DNA of 64,000 nt from Megalonaias nervosa (GCA_016617855.1 JAECUM010000816.1:62001-126000), one strand, 5' to 3'. Counted from the stretch's first letter, positions 1 through 11,709 are shown. The notes: a model not told the origin generated them from the letters alone. Made by a program: numbers and translations.

Positions 1-1729
1 CACGTGACAAAATTAAATTTTACTGGTATACAATTCCCAGTCGCAGAAAATCAAATGCCAAAATTTGAAAAACAAAAAAATATTTCAGTTAACGTGTTTG
101 GTCTTGACGAATGTGAAAGCATCTATCCGAGATGTAAAACTACAAAAGCATCTACAGTATTGTTTGGAAGTACACAAAATAACAATGTCAGGTACAGATG
201 AAAAAATTCTACTATTTATTCACTATAATCACAAACTAAAAGTACCTTTCGTTATCTACGCTGATTTCGAGTGTTTACTTCAGTCTGTACTTGGTGTAGA
301 AAATAATCCTAATAAGTCAAATACAAGAAATGTTCAAAACCATGTCCCATGTGGAGTCGCGCGCGCGCGTACAAGATAGTTTGTTGCGTTGATCCGAGTT
401 TATCCAATATATTAAAATATATCGTGGTCCTAATCCAGCCGTCTGGCTTCTCAAGCAGTTGATAAACGAAGTCGATAATATATTTAAACTTCTAAGAAAA
501 ACCAACTCCAATGATAAAACTGACAGCTCAACAAGAATCTGATCACGAACAATCAAAAGTTTGTCATATTTGTGAACAAGCTTTTGATACGCATGCATCA
601 CCAGCTCCTGGTAACAAAAAGGTGCGTGATCATTGTCATTTGACTGGACAATATTGCGAGCAGTTCACGACAAGTGTAATCTAAAGTTTCATGCTACAGA
701 TTTTATTCCAGTTGTTCTTCACAATTTCCGAGGATACGACAGTCATATTATCGTAGAAGCTTTTGGTGATCCTGAAATAAGGTCTCGTTTAAAACTCAAT
801 AACGTGATGAAGTGTATTCCAAATAATTTTGAAAAGTATATGTCAGTTGCTTTAGATAAGATGCGTTTCATCGACGACCTACAATTTTTGGCAGCATCGT
901 TAGATGAGCTGGTGAAAGGATGTAGCGAGTTTTATAACCTACAAGATTGTTTTCGCGCTAAAGCAAGTTTGTTAACAAAAGAGGAGTATTTCCATACGAT
1001 TTTCTCGATGACTGGAGTAAATTTGATGAAACGTCTTTGCCCGATAAAGATAAGTTTTATTCGCAGCTAGAAAACGAAAATATAACCGATGACGAGTATA
1101 AATATGCGCAAGATATTTGGAAAGAATTTGATTGCAAGACATTTGGCGGTTATCATGATTTGTATTTGAAAACGGATGTATTATTGCTGTCTGATGTATC
1201 TGAGATTTTTCTAAAAGTAAGTTATAACAATTACGGACTAGATCATTGTTGGTATTACTCTGCTCCAGGTCTGTCGTGGGATGCTCTGCTAAAGTTCAGC
1301 AAGGTAGAGTTAGAATTACTAACAGATGTTGACATGTTTAACTTTATCGAAAAAGGTATCAGTGGCGGTATTAGCGTTATAACAAAAAAGTATTCCGAAG
1401 CAAACAACAAATGCATGAAAAATTAGAATCCTGAACTTCCATCAAAGTATATTATTTACAAACACGAAAATAATTTGTATGAAAGGGGAATGTCAGAACC
1501 AATGCCTTATGGTGGATTTCGTTGGATTAAACCTGGCCAATTTTTAGCGGAGACAGAAAAAAAGACACCTGACGATGTTTCGTATTTTGTTGAAATTGAT
1601 CTCGATTATCCTGCTTCGTTGCACGATTTACTTAACGATTATCCGTTTTGTGCGGAATCGATGATAATCGACTATAGTTTGTTATCTCAGAAACAACAAG
1701 CAATGTGCAACAAAAGTTTGTTAATCTGA
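1..1729 (+). pseudogene. Polinton C protein-primed DNA polymerase B, broken internal fragment
   Basis: Family B polymerase of the Polinton type, which in live elements replicates the element DNA. Seen here: an N-terminal stretch (4-201, about KFEKQ..ISVNVFG), the block KVPFVIYADFE (about 240-275), the exonuclease-type motif HNFRGYDSHIIVEAFG (around 708-760) and the block WYYSAPGLSWDALLKFSK (around 1250-1305). Several frameshifts and stops separate the pieces. The motif A region, expected as DANNLYG, reads HENNLYE, so the catalytic aspartate is lost. Homology to the copy at 15843-19361 stops near 1700-1729, well before the YxDTDS motif. The gene is open to the left of the window. Family assignment is firm; the gene is dead. 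Confidence 0.9.
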
Positions 1730-3846
1730 CCTGGCTGTGTGGTCAAGTCAACCATATAAAACCAGCAAATATTACCATCTGCATCAGAATCAACGTGACA
1801 TTATCATGGATCATCTGTAACTCCTTCCACGTTTAGAACCCAACATATTGCCATATACTGAATACTGTCTAAGAGATCTGTATGTACAGCACACAGAAAC
1901 TGCAGAATTTGTAAAGTCTGCATACAATACACCATACATTATTAATAGGTACTTAACCTCCTCAGTCAAAGCCATACCAGGGATAGATAATTTCATCCTT
2001 TAAACTCCAACCTACATTCTGAAGGTTCCTAGGTAATTCCTAGGTAACATTTTTATACTTTAAAAATCGAGTATGTGAATCATTTCACTGAACGGCGCCA
2101 TTTTCATTTGTACACAACTAGACCAAGGAATGAATGTGTGCTTAAAGTCTCACGGCAATCATCCACGTAGTTTTGGAGAAGTAGCTATACAAAAAAAAAA
2201 CTTATGCAAACGGACGGACGAACGATGGATAAGTGATCATTCTTTAAACTCTTCTGGTATATGACCAATAGAGCAAACAACATCTCGAAATATGGAACGA
2301 TGTTATAACAGGACAAGAGATGTGAGAATTCTGATTTTCAGACAGCTAGTGAAAGAAGATGGAGCTTATCTGGAAGCATGCAGTGCATTATACAAACTGC
2401 AGTTCTACGTCATCACAGTAAATGCTGTATGAAGAGATAAAGCCTAATAAACCTGGTTGAATCCTGCTGCAATAAATATGATGCTTCCAGCTGGATTACA
2501 GGATGCACCAGTGAGCAATACCAGGGCTTGATGCCTGCTTGCAGCCATTGACATTCCACTTCATAGCAAAGGGCTTCCAACTTCGTAGGCAAAGCTTATG
2601 TGGAGCTAAATGAAAGTGATATGGCAGACAAACTGATATTATTCTAACAGGTTAATGTGGTGCAGATGATCATGGGCAAACAAATGTTGTATTCTGATGC
2701 AAGATGCAATACCATTTACTTTGGATATGAAAAGAAAAATAATAGATCGCAGACGCTATAGTAGAGAATAATTGTGCTGGACTGGACATGGTTAAAGATG
2801 TTTTGATATGCCATGTCCAGAAGACCATGCGGACTGCACAGCATATCTGTTGCTATTTGCACAACATTCGGAATATGCGACGGCAAATGAAATAGCTAAT
2901 AAGTTTGTGCTGCAAGAAATACTCGTCAGACATGCAACAACGGATGGAGCTGCTTTGGCTGCTTCTGGTTTTCAGAATGCTTACTGAATTCTATATTCAG
3001 TGTGGGAAGTAGAACGATTGTCTAATCATAACCATTCGGATCGCTTTGAGTTCAAATGGTGCAATATTGCATCTTTCAATCAAAATATGTTTCCGGTAAT
3101 AAAAACAAGAGAAGGAAAGAGATTGAAACAGATTTTCAGTCAAGATGTTTAAGTCCGCTGCAGTTTGATTTTCAATGAATGATGGAGGAAACGAAGTGCG
3201 ATGTTAGAACTATAAATTGTAAGCTTCCTCGAGTAGTGGATGCCAATCGGTCATTTATTCTGGGGACTGTAACAAATGTCATTATTCTGAGGCCTTGGGG
3301 GAAATGCTAGCAATTGGTAGATACGATCAATATTCTTTGTCCCTCATCAAATGACTCATCTAAACATGACAAAAAATTGATAAGATTATTCTCCAGGAAG
3401 TTCTGAACTTTTCAAGAAAATTTGAGGCAAGAGTGTATTCAACTATACGGAGACTTAATAACAGTTTGGGTTAACACTGAAAACAAAAGTCAAACACTTT
3501 TGGGAGGTACACTTTCACAAAGGATTTTGAGATCACTGGGGCAAATGAGCAGAGACTGTAGTTACAGCCGTTTATAAAAAAAAAAGCATCCAGAAACAAG
3601 GAAACGTGTACATGAAAGATGTGGAAATATGAAGCGCATATGAGGTACAAAACAGCTATGAGTCTGGCAACTACAAAGGCCATCTGCATGTCAGTTTAGG
3701 TGTTACATACAGTTTCGTATTTTGCATATATGGTTAGATTTTTAAAGAAAATAATATCCCAGGAATTTTTTCACTGGTTATACTGGCTATTTACAAGAGA
3801 CCTCGTATATCTTAGGTATTGTTAAAAGAACTTTTAATCCCCTTTA
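1730..3846. other. Unassigned degenerate sequence, probably an old transposable element
   Basis: No intact frame and no family I can recognise. Translation gives short protein-like runs in several forward frames separated by stops, for example around 2330-2400, 2810-2990 and 3180-3300, which suggests a decayed coding region rather than random DNA. It directly abuts the point where the Polinton C polymerase homology ends, so it may be the element that truncated it. The ends were not found. Confidence 0.3.
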
Positions 3847-3854
3847 GTTTGGTG

Positions 3855-4155
3855 CAGTGCCGGATTAAGCTAGTGCGGGGCCTGTAGCATATGTTAAAAA
3901 GGGCCCCTAAATTAAAAAAAAAAAAAACCCCACATAAATATTAAAACACATAAAACATAAATCTTTAACTTGCATAGTAAAGAAATTGTATTTTTTTCAT
4001 TTGCTATACAGCCAGATAATACGACAAATACGTCTGACGTTTCAGTATTATTTACATGTAGGTAATCGATAGCTTGAAAGCATTTTGCGCGGCGCCCTTG
4101 AAAGTGCGGGGCCCATAGCATATGTTACTATTGCTACCAGGATAATCCGGCACTG
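3855..4155. mobile_element. hAT-like MITE with inverted ends and 8-bp target duplication
   Basis: The left end CAGTGCCGGATTA is mirrored by the right end TAATCCGGCACTG, and the subterminal GTGCGGGGCC..TAGCATATGTTA is also inverted. It is flanked by gtttggtg (3847-3854) and atttggtg (4156-4163), an 8-bp duplication with one change. Length is 301 bp with no coding capacity. CAGTG-type ends with 8-bp duplications are the known hAT signature, so a non-autonomous hAT is the best reading. Confidence 0.85.
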
Positions 4156-4163
4156 ATTTGGTG

Positions 4164-6005
4164 TATGATTGATGTGTGTAATATGGAATGTAGACTATAC
4201 GGCTTGGCGTTACTTCAAATGTGCACGTCTCAACAAACTGTTTGCTCCGCTTGGTCATTTACATTTCCTGGACTTTAAAGGTAAATTGTAAAAAAAGAGC
4301 AGGAAACTTTTTTACATTTTGTATGTTTCATTCACCGCACTTTCCGAAGTTTGTATTGTCTAGTCTGGCAAAACTCATTTTCACTATTTTAATAACTGCT
4401 AAAGATAGTGTACTTTAGACTAATTAGGCTGATTTGTTTAGCACGAGGGAGCAGTCATTTCAGTTAGCTGTGTGCTTCAATCATGTACGATTTTCACAAG
4501 TAAAATATCCACATTTCAGCCACAGCACATGAAAGTAATATGGAGGTATTACAACAATCTCTCCATTGTAATTGTTGCAAATGAAAAGAACTTCAACTAA
4601 TACCCGCCACTCCCTCAGAAGTTGATAACATCTGTAGAGCGCCTTCCCCCTCCCCCAGCACAATCACCATGGAGATATTTCAGGTTTAGCAGGAACCACA
4701 AACACTGCAGACAGAAAAGATCAACTTATCAATTTATTCTATATCCAAAATAACATGAAAAAAGTTACAAAGACACCATTAAAATAAATCATGGAAAACT
4801 GTCTGTACAAATCCATAGGTAACAGAATACTTATTATATGCAGTTGTGTTACCTACTACCATCGGATGAGATCCGTGGGGCAGTCGAAACAGTTGTCTCA
4901 GAATCCAAACACACAAATAAACAACAATGATAATAAGAATGAAAAACCAAGATATTGAATGAATGAATGAATGATAAAGCTCTCAGACCAGTATAATCAT
5001 AAAACAAAATAAAGACCATCCTCTTTCTTCCTTCGATCTTCATTACTGAACACAACGATGCACCAATGCATGCATGCATCCATTCATCCATCAATCAGCT
5101 CTCCCTATTTTATCCATTAATCCAACCGGTCAGCAAGCCATGTCATGCAAATCTGAAGTGGGTGGGTAGTTTGAGATGTAAGACATATATCTAGAATAAC
5201 TCCCTATTAGAATTTCAGCTGTGCATGCAATTTGGAAATTCGTCATGCAGAAAGAGATTCCCATTTCCTTTGCAATACTGTCTATTGTTGTTGATATGAT
5301 AGGGTTCGAGACTGGGATGGTCTGCATTAACACACAAACTACTGTGACTTAAATGGAATGCATCTAACACTTTCGGAATGTTAGCTTTCTCTGTTTTTCA
5401 TTAATTCCAGTCTGTGGGCACGTTTCTTCTTCTATATATTTGTCTCATAGTCCCTATATGACAATAGCCCATGTAACCTAACTGATGTTACATTCCCCGT
5501 CCAAATTATCTGAGGTCGAAATTAAAACTAGCACGGTAGCATATAGCTTGTTATAATTCTGATATGCCGGTTAATTGGTAGCTGAAAAAAAACCTGGAAG
5601 TTTCTTACTTGTGATATTATGTATTCAAAATTCAGTTTTATTCAAGGCAAATCGAGGTATTTTTTGTGTGCGGAGAAAAAATTAAGATTTGAAGGCACTC
5701 ATCCTGAAGTTTGATGGAGACCACCCAGTCACAGGGTCTTATGGCATTCCTGGGCAAGTCAGAAGTCTCCATCTTGAAGCATTCTTCAAAGAGAAATCTG
5801 TTGAATGCGGAAGAGTCAGTTATGAGCCAAAAGACTCCGCCTTCTTTGGACATCAGAAAGTGACTATAGGCCTTACGCTCCAATGCTTCTATTAGCATTG
5901 AATGTTCAGTAAAATTATTAGGATCGAAATTTTCTCTAAATTATATTAAAAGTAATTTTTCATTAAATTATATTGAAATTAATTTTATTTATTTCTGTAC
6001 TACAA
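4164..6005. other. Intergenic stretch with simple repeats; no gene recognised
   Basis: No convincing gene. It contains a short tandem gaat repeat (about 4966-4985) and tgca/atcc simple repeats (about 5066-5097). At 5688-5895 an open forward frame of about 68 codons has gene-like composition and is preceded by an ag, but both strands are open there, no good donor follows, and no family is recognised. It is at most a candidate orphan exon. Confidence 0.4.
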
Positions 6006-6010
6006 CTGTA

Positions 6011-6462
6011 AGTAGTGAGCTTAAATGGGGTATATCAGCTAAAACCCTATTCTGTATTAGATAGACACCATGATCACTCCCCTCCCAGGCCTCTCCCTCA
6101 TGTTAGTCTAAACAAAATACGAAAACAACTTTTGTTGAGGCAATAGCGCCGATTTCATTACCTGTCAAGGACCCACCACTGAATCATCATCCTCGTCCTA
6201 CAAAATAGGGTTGGCTTAGATACGCCCATTTAAGCTCACTATTGCGGTTTTCTTACTTGAAATCGCTAGCGATTTATATTTCTATTTCATACAAAAATAA
6301 ATCGCTAGCGATTTATATTTCTATTTCATACAAAATTACTATTCCTAACATTCACACAAAATTAATATACCTAACAGTCACAAAAAATTCCAATCCGCTA
6401 TTAATAACTCGCTGAGATTTTACAAAATAATCAATAATTGTACATTTCACAACAGACGCTCT
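6011..6462 (+). repeat. Polinton A left terminal inverted repeat, with foldback end
   Basis: Inverse match to 36433-36914. The outer 40 bases (6011-6050) recur in inverted form at about 6206-6246, so the first 235 bp fold back on themselves. Inside this follow the palindrome ATCGCTAGCGAT and AT-rich sequence with CACACAAAATT runs. A 37-bp unit is duplicated in tandem (about 6264-6300 and 6301-6337) only on this side. The match to the right end fades after the ACAGACGCTCT block. Confidence 0.85.
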
Positions 6463-6524
6463 AAAGAGATCAGTGTATGTTTCGTATAGTTATATTTTTA
6501 AGTTTCATCTGTATATCTGTAAGA

Positions 6525-6605
6525 GTTCGGTAGCCGTGTGGTTAAGGCGTACAGACAAACGTTGGATCGACAAGTGGAACTAACTTTGTGAGTTCGACTC
6601 CAGAA
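6525..6605 (+). other. tRNA-like segment inside Polinton A left end
   Basis: An A-box-like TAGCCGTGTGGTTAAGGCG (6531-6549) is followed about 40 bases later by a B-box-like GAGTTCGACTCC (6590-6601). The D-arm GCC..GGC can pair, and the first box resembles Leu/Ser-type tRNAs with GTGGTTAAGG. The T-stem pairs poorly, so this is tRNA-derived rather than a good tRNA gene. A homologous copy sits at 19893-19985 in Polinton B, in the same place relative to the terminal repeat. Confidence 0.6.
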
Positions 6606-6654
6606 AAACGCGATAGACATATCATCGGCGTTCCGTGACAGACGATATTATAGT

Positions 6655-8311
6655 GCGGAATATCAAGAGATCCTCAAGCGATGGACAGAATACTGCTCAG
6701 AATTGTACAATCATAAGACCCAAGGAGATCCAGCAGTACTAAATTGCCCTCAGGCAGAAGAAATTGATGACAAACCCATTCTTTGTGAGGAAGTAGAAAT
6801 TGCAGTTAGGTCACTTAAGAAACGAAAGTCAACCGGCATTGACAACATACCAGCAGAGCTCATTCAAGCAGGAGGAGAAGAGATAGTCACAGTCCTAACA
6901 ACAATCTGCTACAAGATATGGCAGACAGGAAAATGGCCCACCACATGGACTCAGTCCTTGGTCATCGTGCTCCGCAAGAAAGGAAACCTACAGCTATGCC
7001 AAAACTACAGTACCATCAGTTTGATCAGTCACCCGAGCAAAGTATGCTGAAGATAATTCTCAACAGACTAAAGCCTTAAGCAGAGAAAATTGCTGAAGAG
7101 CAAGCAGGCTTCCGAGCAGGAAGGAGCACCACAGAACAAATCTTCAATCTCAGACTCCTTTGCGAGAAATACCTTCATCATCAGCAGAATCTATACCACG
7201 TCTTTACAGATTTCAAAAAGGCCTTTCATAGGGTATGGCATGCAGCCTTATGGGCAACTATGAGGAAGTACAACATCAGTTTAAACCTGGTGCAGGTTGT
7301 TGAGCACCTTTATGACAAGGCCACCAGTGCTGCCATCATCAATGGCAGCAGAGGAGACTGGTTTCAAACAACAGTTGGAGTCAGACAGGGATGTATACTG
7401 TCACCTACACTCTTCAACATTTTCCTGGAAAGGATCATAGTGATCACAAGGGCAATGTCAGCATCGGAGGAAGAACAACCACCAACCTTCGCTTCGCAGA
7501 TGATATTGATGGTTTAGCAGGAGATGAAAAAGAACTGGCTGACATGGTTGAGCGCCTCGACACAACCTCCACAGCATACTGTATGGAGATTAGTGCCGAA
7601 AAACCAAACTGATGACAAACAACACCAACAGCATCAGTGCAGAAATAAAGGTCAGTGGACAGAAGCTGGAAAGAGTCACAAGCTTCAAGTAATTGGGACC
7701 AATTATCACAGATGAGGGCTCCAAACCAGAACTACATTGTAGGATTGCCAGACAACAGCAACAATAACAAGGTTGAGACCAATATGGAAAGATACCAACA
7801 TTACTTTTGGTTCCAAAATAAGGCTGATGCGCTCGATTGTCATATCCATCTTTCTGTATGCTTGTGAAACATGGACGCTCACATCAGATCTACAAAGAAG
7901 GATTCAGACCCTCGAAATGAGATGCTACCGCAAGATCTTGGGCATCTCATACATTGACCATGTAACCAACGAAGAAGTCCACAACAGGATCCAACGAGCC
8001 ATCGGATCCTATGAAGACCTCTTGACCACTGTAAAAAAAAAAAAGGTGGAAACTGAAGTGGTACGGTCATGTCTCAAGATCATCTGGACTGGCAAAAACA
8101 ATCTTGCAAGGCACAGTGCGAGGGTGCAGAAGAAGAGGCAGACAGAAAAAGAGGTGGGAAGGCAATATTAATGAGTGGACAGGCGTGGGATTTGGAGATT
8201 CACAAAGGGCAGTAGAGAACAGAGAAAGATGGAGGAAATTGGTTGTAAAGTCAACTGTGGTGCCCCAACAACCTCTTGGTTTAAGGGATTGATGATGATG
8301 ATGATGATGAT
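6655..8311 (+). mobile_element. 5'-truncated non-LTR retrotransposon (RTE-like LINE)
   Basis: Reverse transcriptase reading in the forward direction with several frameshifts. Seen are TGIDNIPAELIQAGGEE near the start, NLYHVF-type and FDxxKAF-type blocks around 7195-7230, GVRQGCILSPTLFN (about 7378-7420), the catalytic region LRFADDIDGLAG (about 7484-7520, carrying the FADD box), IFLYACETWT (about 7847-7880) and a C-terminal RRRGRQKKRWE (about 8116-8150). The endonuclease is missing. The 3' tail is a (GAT)n run at about 8289-8311, typical of LINEs that end in microsatellites. It joins Polinton A subterminal sequence on the left and penton coding sequence on the right. Clade assignment is from memory of sequence style. 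Confidence 0.85.
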
Positions 8312-9021
8312 CCACCAGTCTAGCTGGACTCAGGAACGCAAACGTCACCAACGCAATACGAAATAGGTTTAGTTTCAGCTACTTCTTGGCACGCTATAGC
8401 AAATATAATAACTACTGTTAATGATGATTTCACATTTCAATCAATTCACCCAGTTGGCCGGGCTTGGTTTTCTACTAAGATACTGCAAGGCGCTTATAAC
8501 GTTACAGAACTTAATACAGCAATAAAGTTATTAATTACAACTAAGGTTGAATCTACATCAGATAATTTTGAGCTCATTCCAAACTATAACACATTGCGTG
8601 CCAGTATTACTTTGAAAAACGGTTTTATTGTTGATTTCAGCGCCGCCAATATCATCGAGCTGTTGCTAGGATTTGCTCGAAAACAATACGGTTTTGAATC
8701 ACAAAGTGCCTCAATTTCATACGATGGCGAGTTACCCGTTGACATAACGGAAGTAAATTCGATTTTAATAATCTGCTCTATTGCCAGTGGATCGTATACG
8801 GCACGTGGTAGTAAAGGTCAGACTATCTACAGTTTTTTTTTCCTGACGTACCACCTGGATCTCTAATGCAAGTAAATCCAAGACAAATAATCTGCTATAC
8901 TATCAGTGTTGAAAATCAAATAACTTCTATCACGATGACACTGACTGATCAATCCAGCCGGCAGCTAAATCTTAATCACGAAATTGTAACATGTTATCTG
9001 CACTTGAGGTCAGTGAGCTAG
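8312..9021 (+). pseudogene. Polinton A penton (minor capsid) protein, 5' end missing
   Basis: Single-jelly-roll minor capsid protein of Polintons, which in the family forms the vertices of the virion. Seen: EIGLVSATSWHAI just after the LINE tail, VDFSAANIIELLLGF (about 8630-8675), the ICSIASGSY block (about 8770-8800), then after a frameshift in a T run (8832-8840) the block QITSITMTLTDQS (about 8915-8955) and the conserved tail LNHEIVTCYLHLR ending at 9021. The start is lost upstream, where the LINE now sits. Polinton B keeps only the matching tail at 30307-30367. The family call rests on motif order. Confidence 0.75.
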
Positions 9022-9106
9022 CTCACCAAAGTCAATTTTATCGGGAGTTTTGTATAACAAAATGAAATCACAGAAATATATTCTCTAAAATAATTGAAAA
9101 TGTACT

Positions 9107-9420
9107 TTGAATTGCAAAACAAAAATAACGCCTATCGCGTTAGACGCATCAAAAGCTTTTGCCATAAGAGCCTTTTCTGCAGCAGGTTCAGCTGTTGGAC
9201 AGAAGATTGCTGATAAATTTAAGGGCGAACCACCGAGTACAGCAGATATAAAACAAGCAATTTCCGAAATATCACCAACATCAGAAACTACTAAGGCGCG
9301 ATAAAAACGACATAAAAAAATACTGCTTTCTCCGCCAGGCGAAGAAATTGGTAGAAAATTAGTAACTAAAATTATACTGGTTCGCTAGCGATTCGTGCTA
9401 GCACTCGACCAGATATTGTG
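9107..9420 (+). pseudogene. Conserved small Polinton protein of unknown function (A copy)
   Basis: An open frame of about 65 codons reads IALDASKAFAIRAFSAAGSA, then GQKIADKFKGEPPS and ISEISPTSETT. The matching reverse frame in Polinton B (29931-30234) has the same order of blocks, so the protein was conserved between two diverged elements. It lies between penton and major capsid protein in both. A small alanine-rich basic virion component is plausible from position only. No ATG in this frame is evident, and a stop at 9301 cuts it short; related residues continue to about 9420. Confidence 0.55.
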
Positions 9421-9456
9421 GCGATCTAATTTTTGTTTAACAATAACAGATAAAGA

Positions 9457-10942
9457 ATGTCTGTCAAAAATTACCTTGACTTGACCGAGGAAATACCAAC
9501 AGATGACTGAACAACGGGATTTGAGTATGTTGAATATCTCGATGAAAATTCAAATGAACCTAACAAAACAGGGATTAGAACTTTTAATACAAGAAACGAA
9601 GATGTGTTTCTGCTACCACATAAAGCCGTACTTGAAGTACAAGGTAGTATAAGAACAGCAGCTGGTACAGTAGTACCTGCTGGTACACAAGTCAAACTTG
9701 TTAATAACGGTACGGTTGGAGTTGATTTAGAAGCTCTAGAATCTAGATATCAACTAGCTAATCAAACAGTAGAAGACATTTCAATGCACTTGCCAATTGC
9801 TAGCCCTATTCTTAACATAGTTTCGTTGAGGGACCATTACTCGAGATCTCTTGCAACAAATATGATGTGGTTAAAAGATACTGGAACTAGAGATGTTATT
9901 TCAAAAGAATTTAGTTGTCTTAATGCACTTGGTCCTGGAGCTGATGCTGGTGCCAGAGCAGTTTTAGTAAGCAATTTTCTTATAGCAAATGCTTTATCTC
10001 TGACAGCAGCTTGTAATTTTCTTGGAATAACTGCATCAGCTGCTGATGGTGATGGAACTGCAATGTTAGCCATAGTAAACAGGATAATAAATAAATATCA
10101 GAAATGGAGAGTATAACGAAGGCCACTCTAAACGAAGAGCGTTTGTAGATAATTCACATCAAATAACTATGATGCATCCGCTTAGTACAATATTCGGATT
10201 TTACAGAGACTACAACAAGATATTTCGTGGGATAAAACATACACTTATACTTGACCGAGCTGATCAAAACGATTGTCTGGCGGGAGCTGGTGGTGATGAT
10301 GCTCAATTTGTAATTTCACGATTGGCGTTGTGGATGCCACGTGTAATTCCGTCGATCGATAAATCAACAGAACTTGAGACAATGTTAACACCATTCCCCC
10401 AAAAAATACATTTTATGCAGAGTAAGGTTTATCAAACCACAATACCGAATTCGATTAATAACACATGGCGGATAACAAAATCACCAAGTGAGCAGTTACC
10501 AAGGTACGCATTTATTGTGTTTCAACGACAGAATAGACGTGGAAGTCAGCTTCAAAAAAATTGTTTTTGATGGTCCTGATATCAAACGAATATTTGTCAG
10601 AATAAATTCTAAGCAGTATCCAGAAGGAGCAATCGAAAGTAATTTTGCAGCTCATGCTGCAGCATTAGCTGACAGAGACGTATCTCGAAGCTTATATGTA
10701 CCTTATGGAAGCGGATCTTAAATTTCAATCGAAGAGTTTAGAATGCTTTATTCGATATTTTACTTTGACGTCAGTAAGCATAGCCTAACGAGCTATCGGG
10801 TCAAATTCTGACATTGAAGTCACGTTCACTTGGACATGCTCCAACTACTCCAGATAATGTGTATTATGCTTACGCGCTAATTGTATCTGACAAATTCTTA
10901 ACGATAGATTATACCAAGGGCAGGATGACCGTCCAAGCCTAA
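9457..10942 (+). pseudogene. Polinton A major capsid protein (double jelly-roll), frameshifted
   Basis: Main capsid hexamer subunit of the Polinton virion. The ATG at 9457 begins MSVKNYLDLTEEI; a TGA near 9505 interrupts it. The reading then runs DVFLLPHKAVLEVQGSIRTA (about 9600-9660), the VEDISMHLPIASPILN block (about 9770-9820) and NMMWLKDTGTRD. After a frameshift near 10115 comes STIFGFYRDYNKIFRGIKHT (about 10180-10240), then further shifts near 10545 and 10720, and the end GRMTVQA with stop at 10940-10942. The same order is seen in the B copy at 28328-29880, which allows the true gene limits to be set. Confidence 0.85.
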
Positions 10943-11175
10943 ATGCCAAGTGCTAGCACTTGGGGTGTAACTTTATCAAACAAGCGGTGGAGTGTATTGA
11001 TTTTCTAATCAAAAATGACTACCAGGTGTTAGGTTCTCTGCACCTGAAGTCCTTTGCACTTTGCACTTGGGTTACAATTTTATCAAACAAGCGCGAGGAA
11101 TGTATCGATCCCCCTAACAAGCGGCGGAATTACTGCATTACATATTTTATCAAACAAAAGAAAAATAAATACAGA
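10943..11175 (+). repeat. Threefold imperfect repeat between capsid and pVI-like genes
   Basis: A unit of the form ttggg-t-taac-ttttatcaaacaag followed by g-gg-atgta occurs at about 10963-11000, 11064-11104 and, more diverged, 11136-11160. The region has no homologue of the same length in Polinton B, where a single TATTATCAAACAAATG copy lies between the same two genes. It is a local expansion of an intergenic segment, perhaps the promoter of the next gene. Confidence 0.5.
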
Positions 11176-11690
11176 ATGAAATATATTGTGCATGAAGTGA
11201 ATTTATCGCCAGAACAAGTTAAAAAAATTAACACAAGCTATTGTTAAGCAACAGTCTGTTTCGCTGAAGATAGACTTCAGAACAAGGTCGCAGAGCGATC
11301 CACTGCTACCAAAACTAATGCTGACACAGCGGCAAATCAATAAAATAGAGATAGAAAAATCTTTTATTTTAAATTTATCAGCAGCGTAAGTGACAGAAAT
11401 GTCTAGATCGCAAGCAATCCGAGGTGGTTTTCTTGGACCTGCACTGACAATCATTGCAAAAACGGTACTACCCAAATTACTACCAGTGCTAGGCACGCTA
11501 GGGAGAGCTCCTGCCTCGGATGCCATATCCGGGGACACAAAGAAGGCTGTTTCTGGCAAAGGATTCGAACAGTTAGTGTAAAATGTAGGTAGATTCATAG
11601 GTCCGTTGCTAGCAGGAATATCGGGAAGTCTACTTCTCAATCTGTTGGGAATAGGACGTGGGAGGGGACTAATGCTACCCATTACCAGGA
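11176..11690 (+). pseudogene. pVI/pX-like hydrophobic virion protein (A copy), frameshifted
   Basis: Polintons carry a protein compared with adenovirus pVI/pX: a basic N-terminus, then hydrophobic glycine/alanine-rich segments, thought to disrupt membranes or bind DNA. Seen: start MKYIVHEVNLSPEQVKKI (11176 on), the block LTQRQINKIE (about 11320-11350), a hydrophobic run PKLLPVLGTLG (about 11470-11505) and a terminal glycine/arginine block GRGRGLMLP (about 11655-11682). Stops at 11244 and 11387 show that it is broken. The B copy has the same blocks at 27650-28282. Function is inferred from position and composition. Confidence 0.55.
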
Positions 11691-11694
11691 GGTA

Positions 11695-11709
11695 GATCGC
11701 TCTGCGATC
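11695..11709. repeat. Short GATCGC hairpin at a gene boundary
   Basis: GATCGC-tct-GCGATC, a perfect 6-bp stem at the junction of the pVI-like gene and the protease. Related GATC-core hairpins occur in Polinton B. Confidence 0.6.

Noticed and set aside
317..601. Reverse frame of 94 codons over the Polinton C polymerase
   Set aside because: It is the shadow of the forward polymerase sequence, with no family match and no conservation in the A copy.
5638..5898. Overlapping open frames on both strands as possible host exon
   Set aside because: Both strands are open, no good splice pair is visible and no domain recognised; kept only as a remark.
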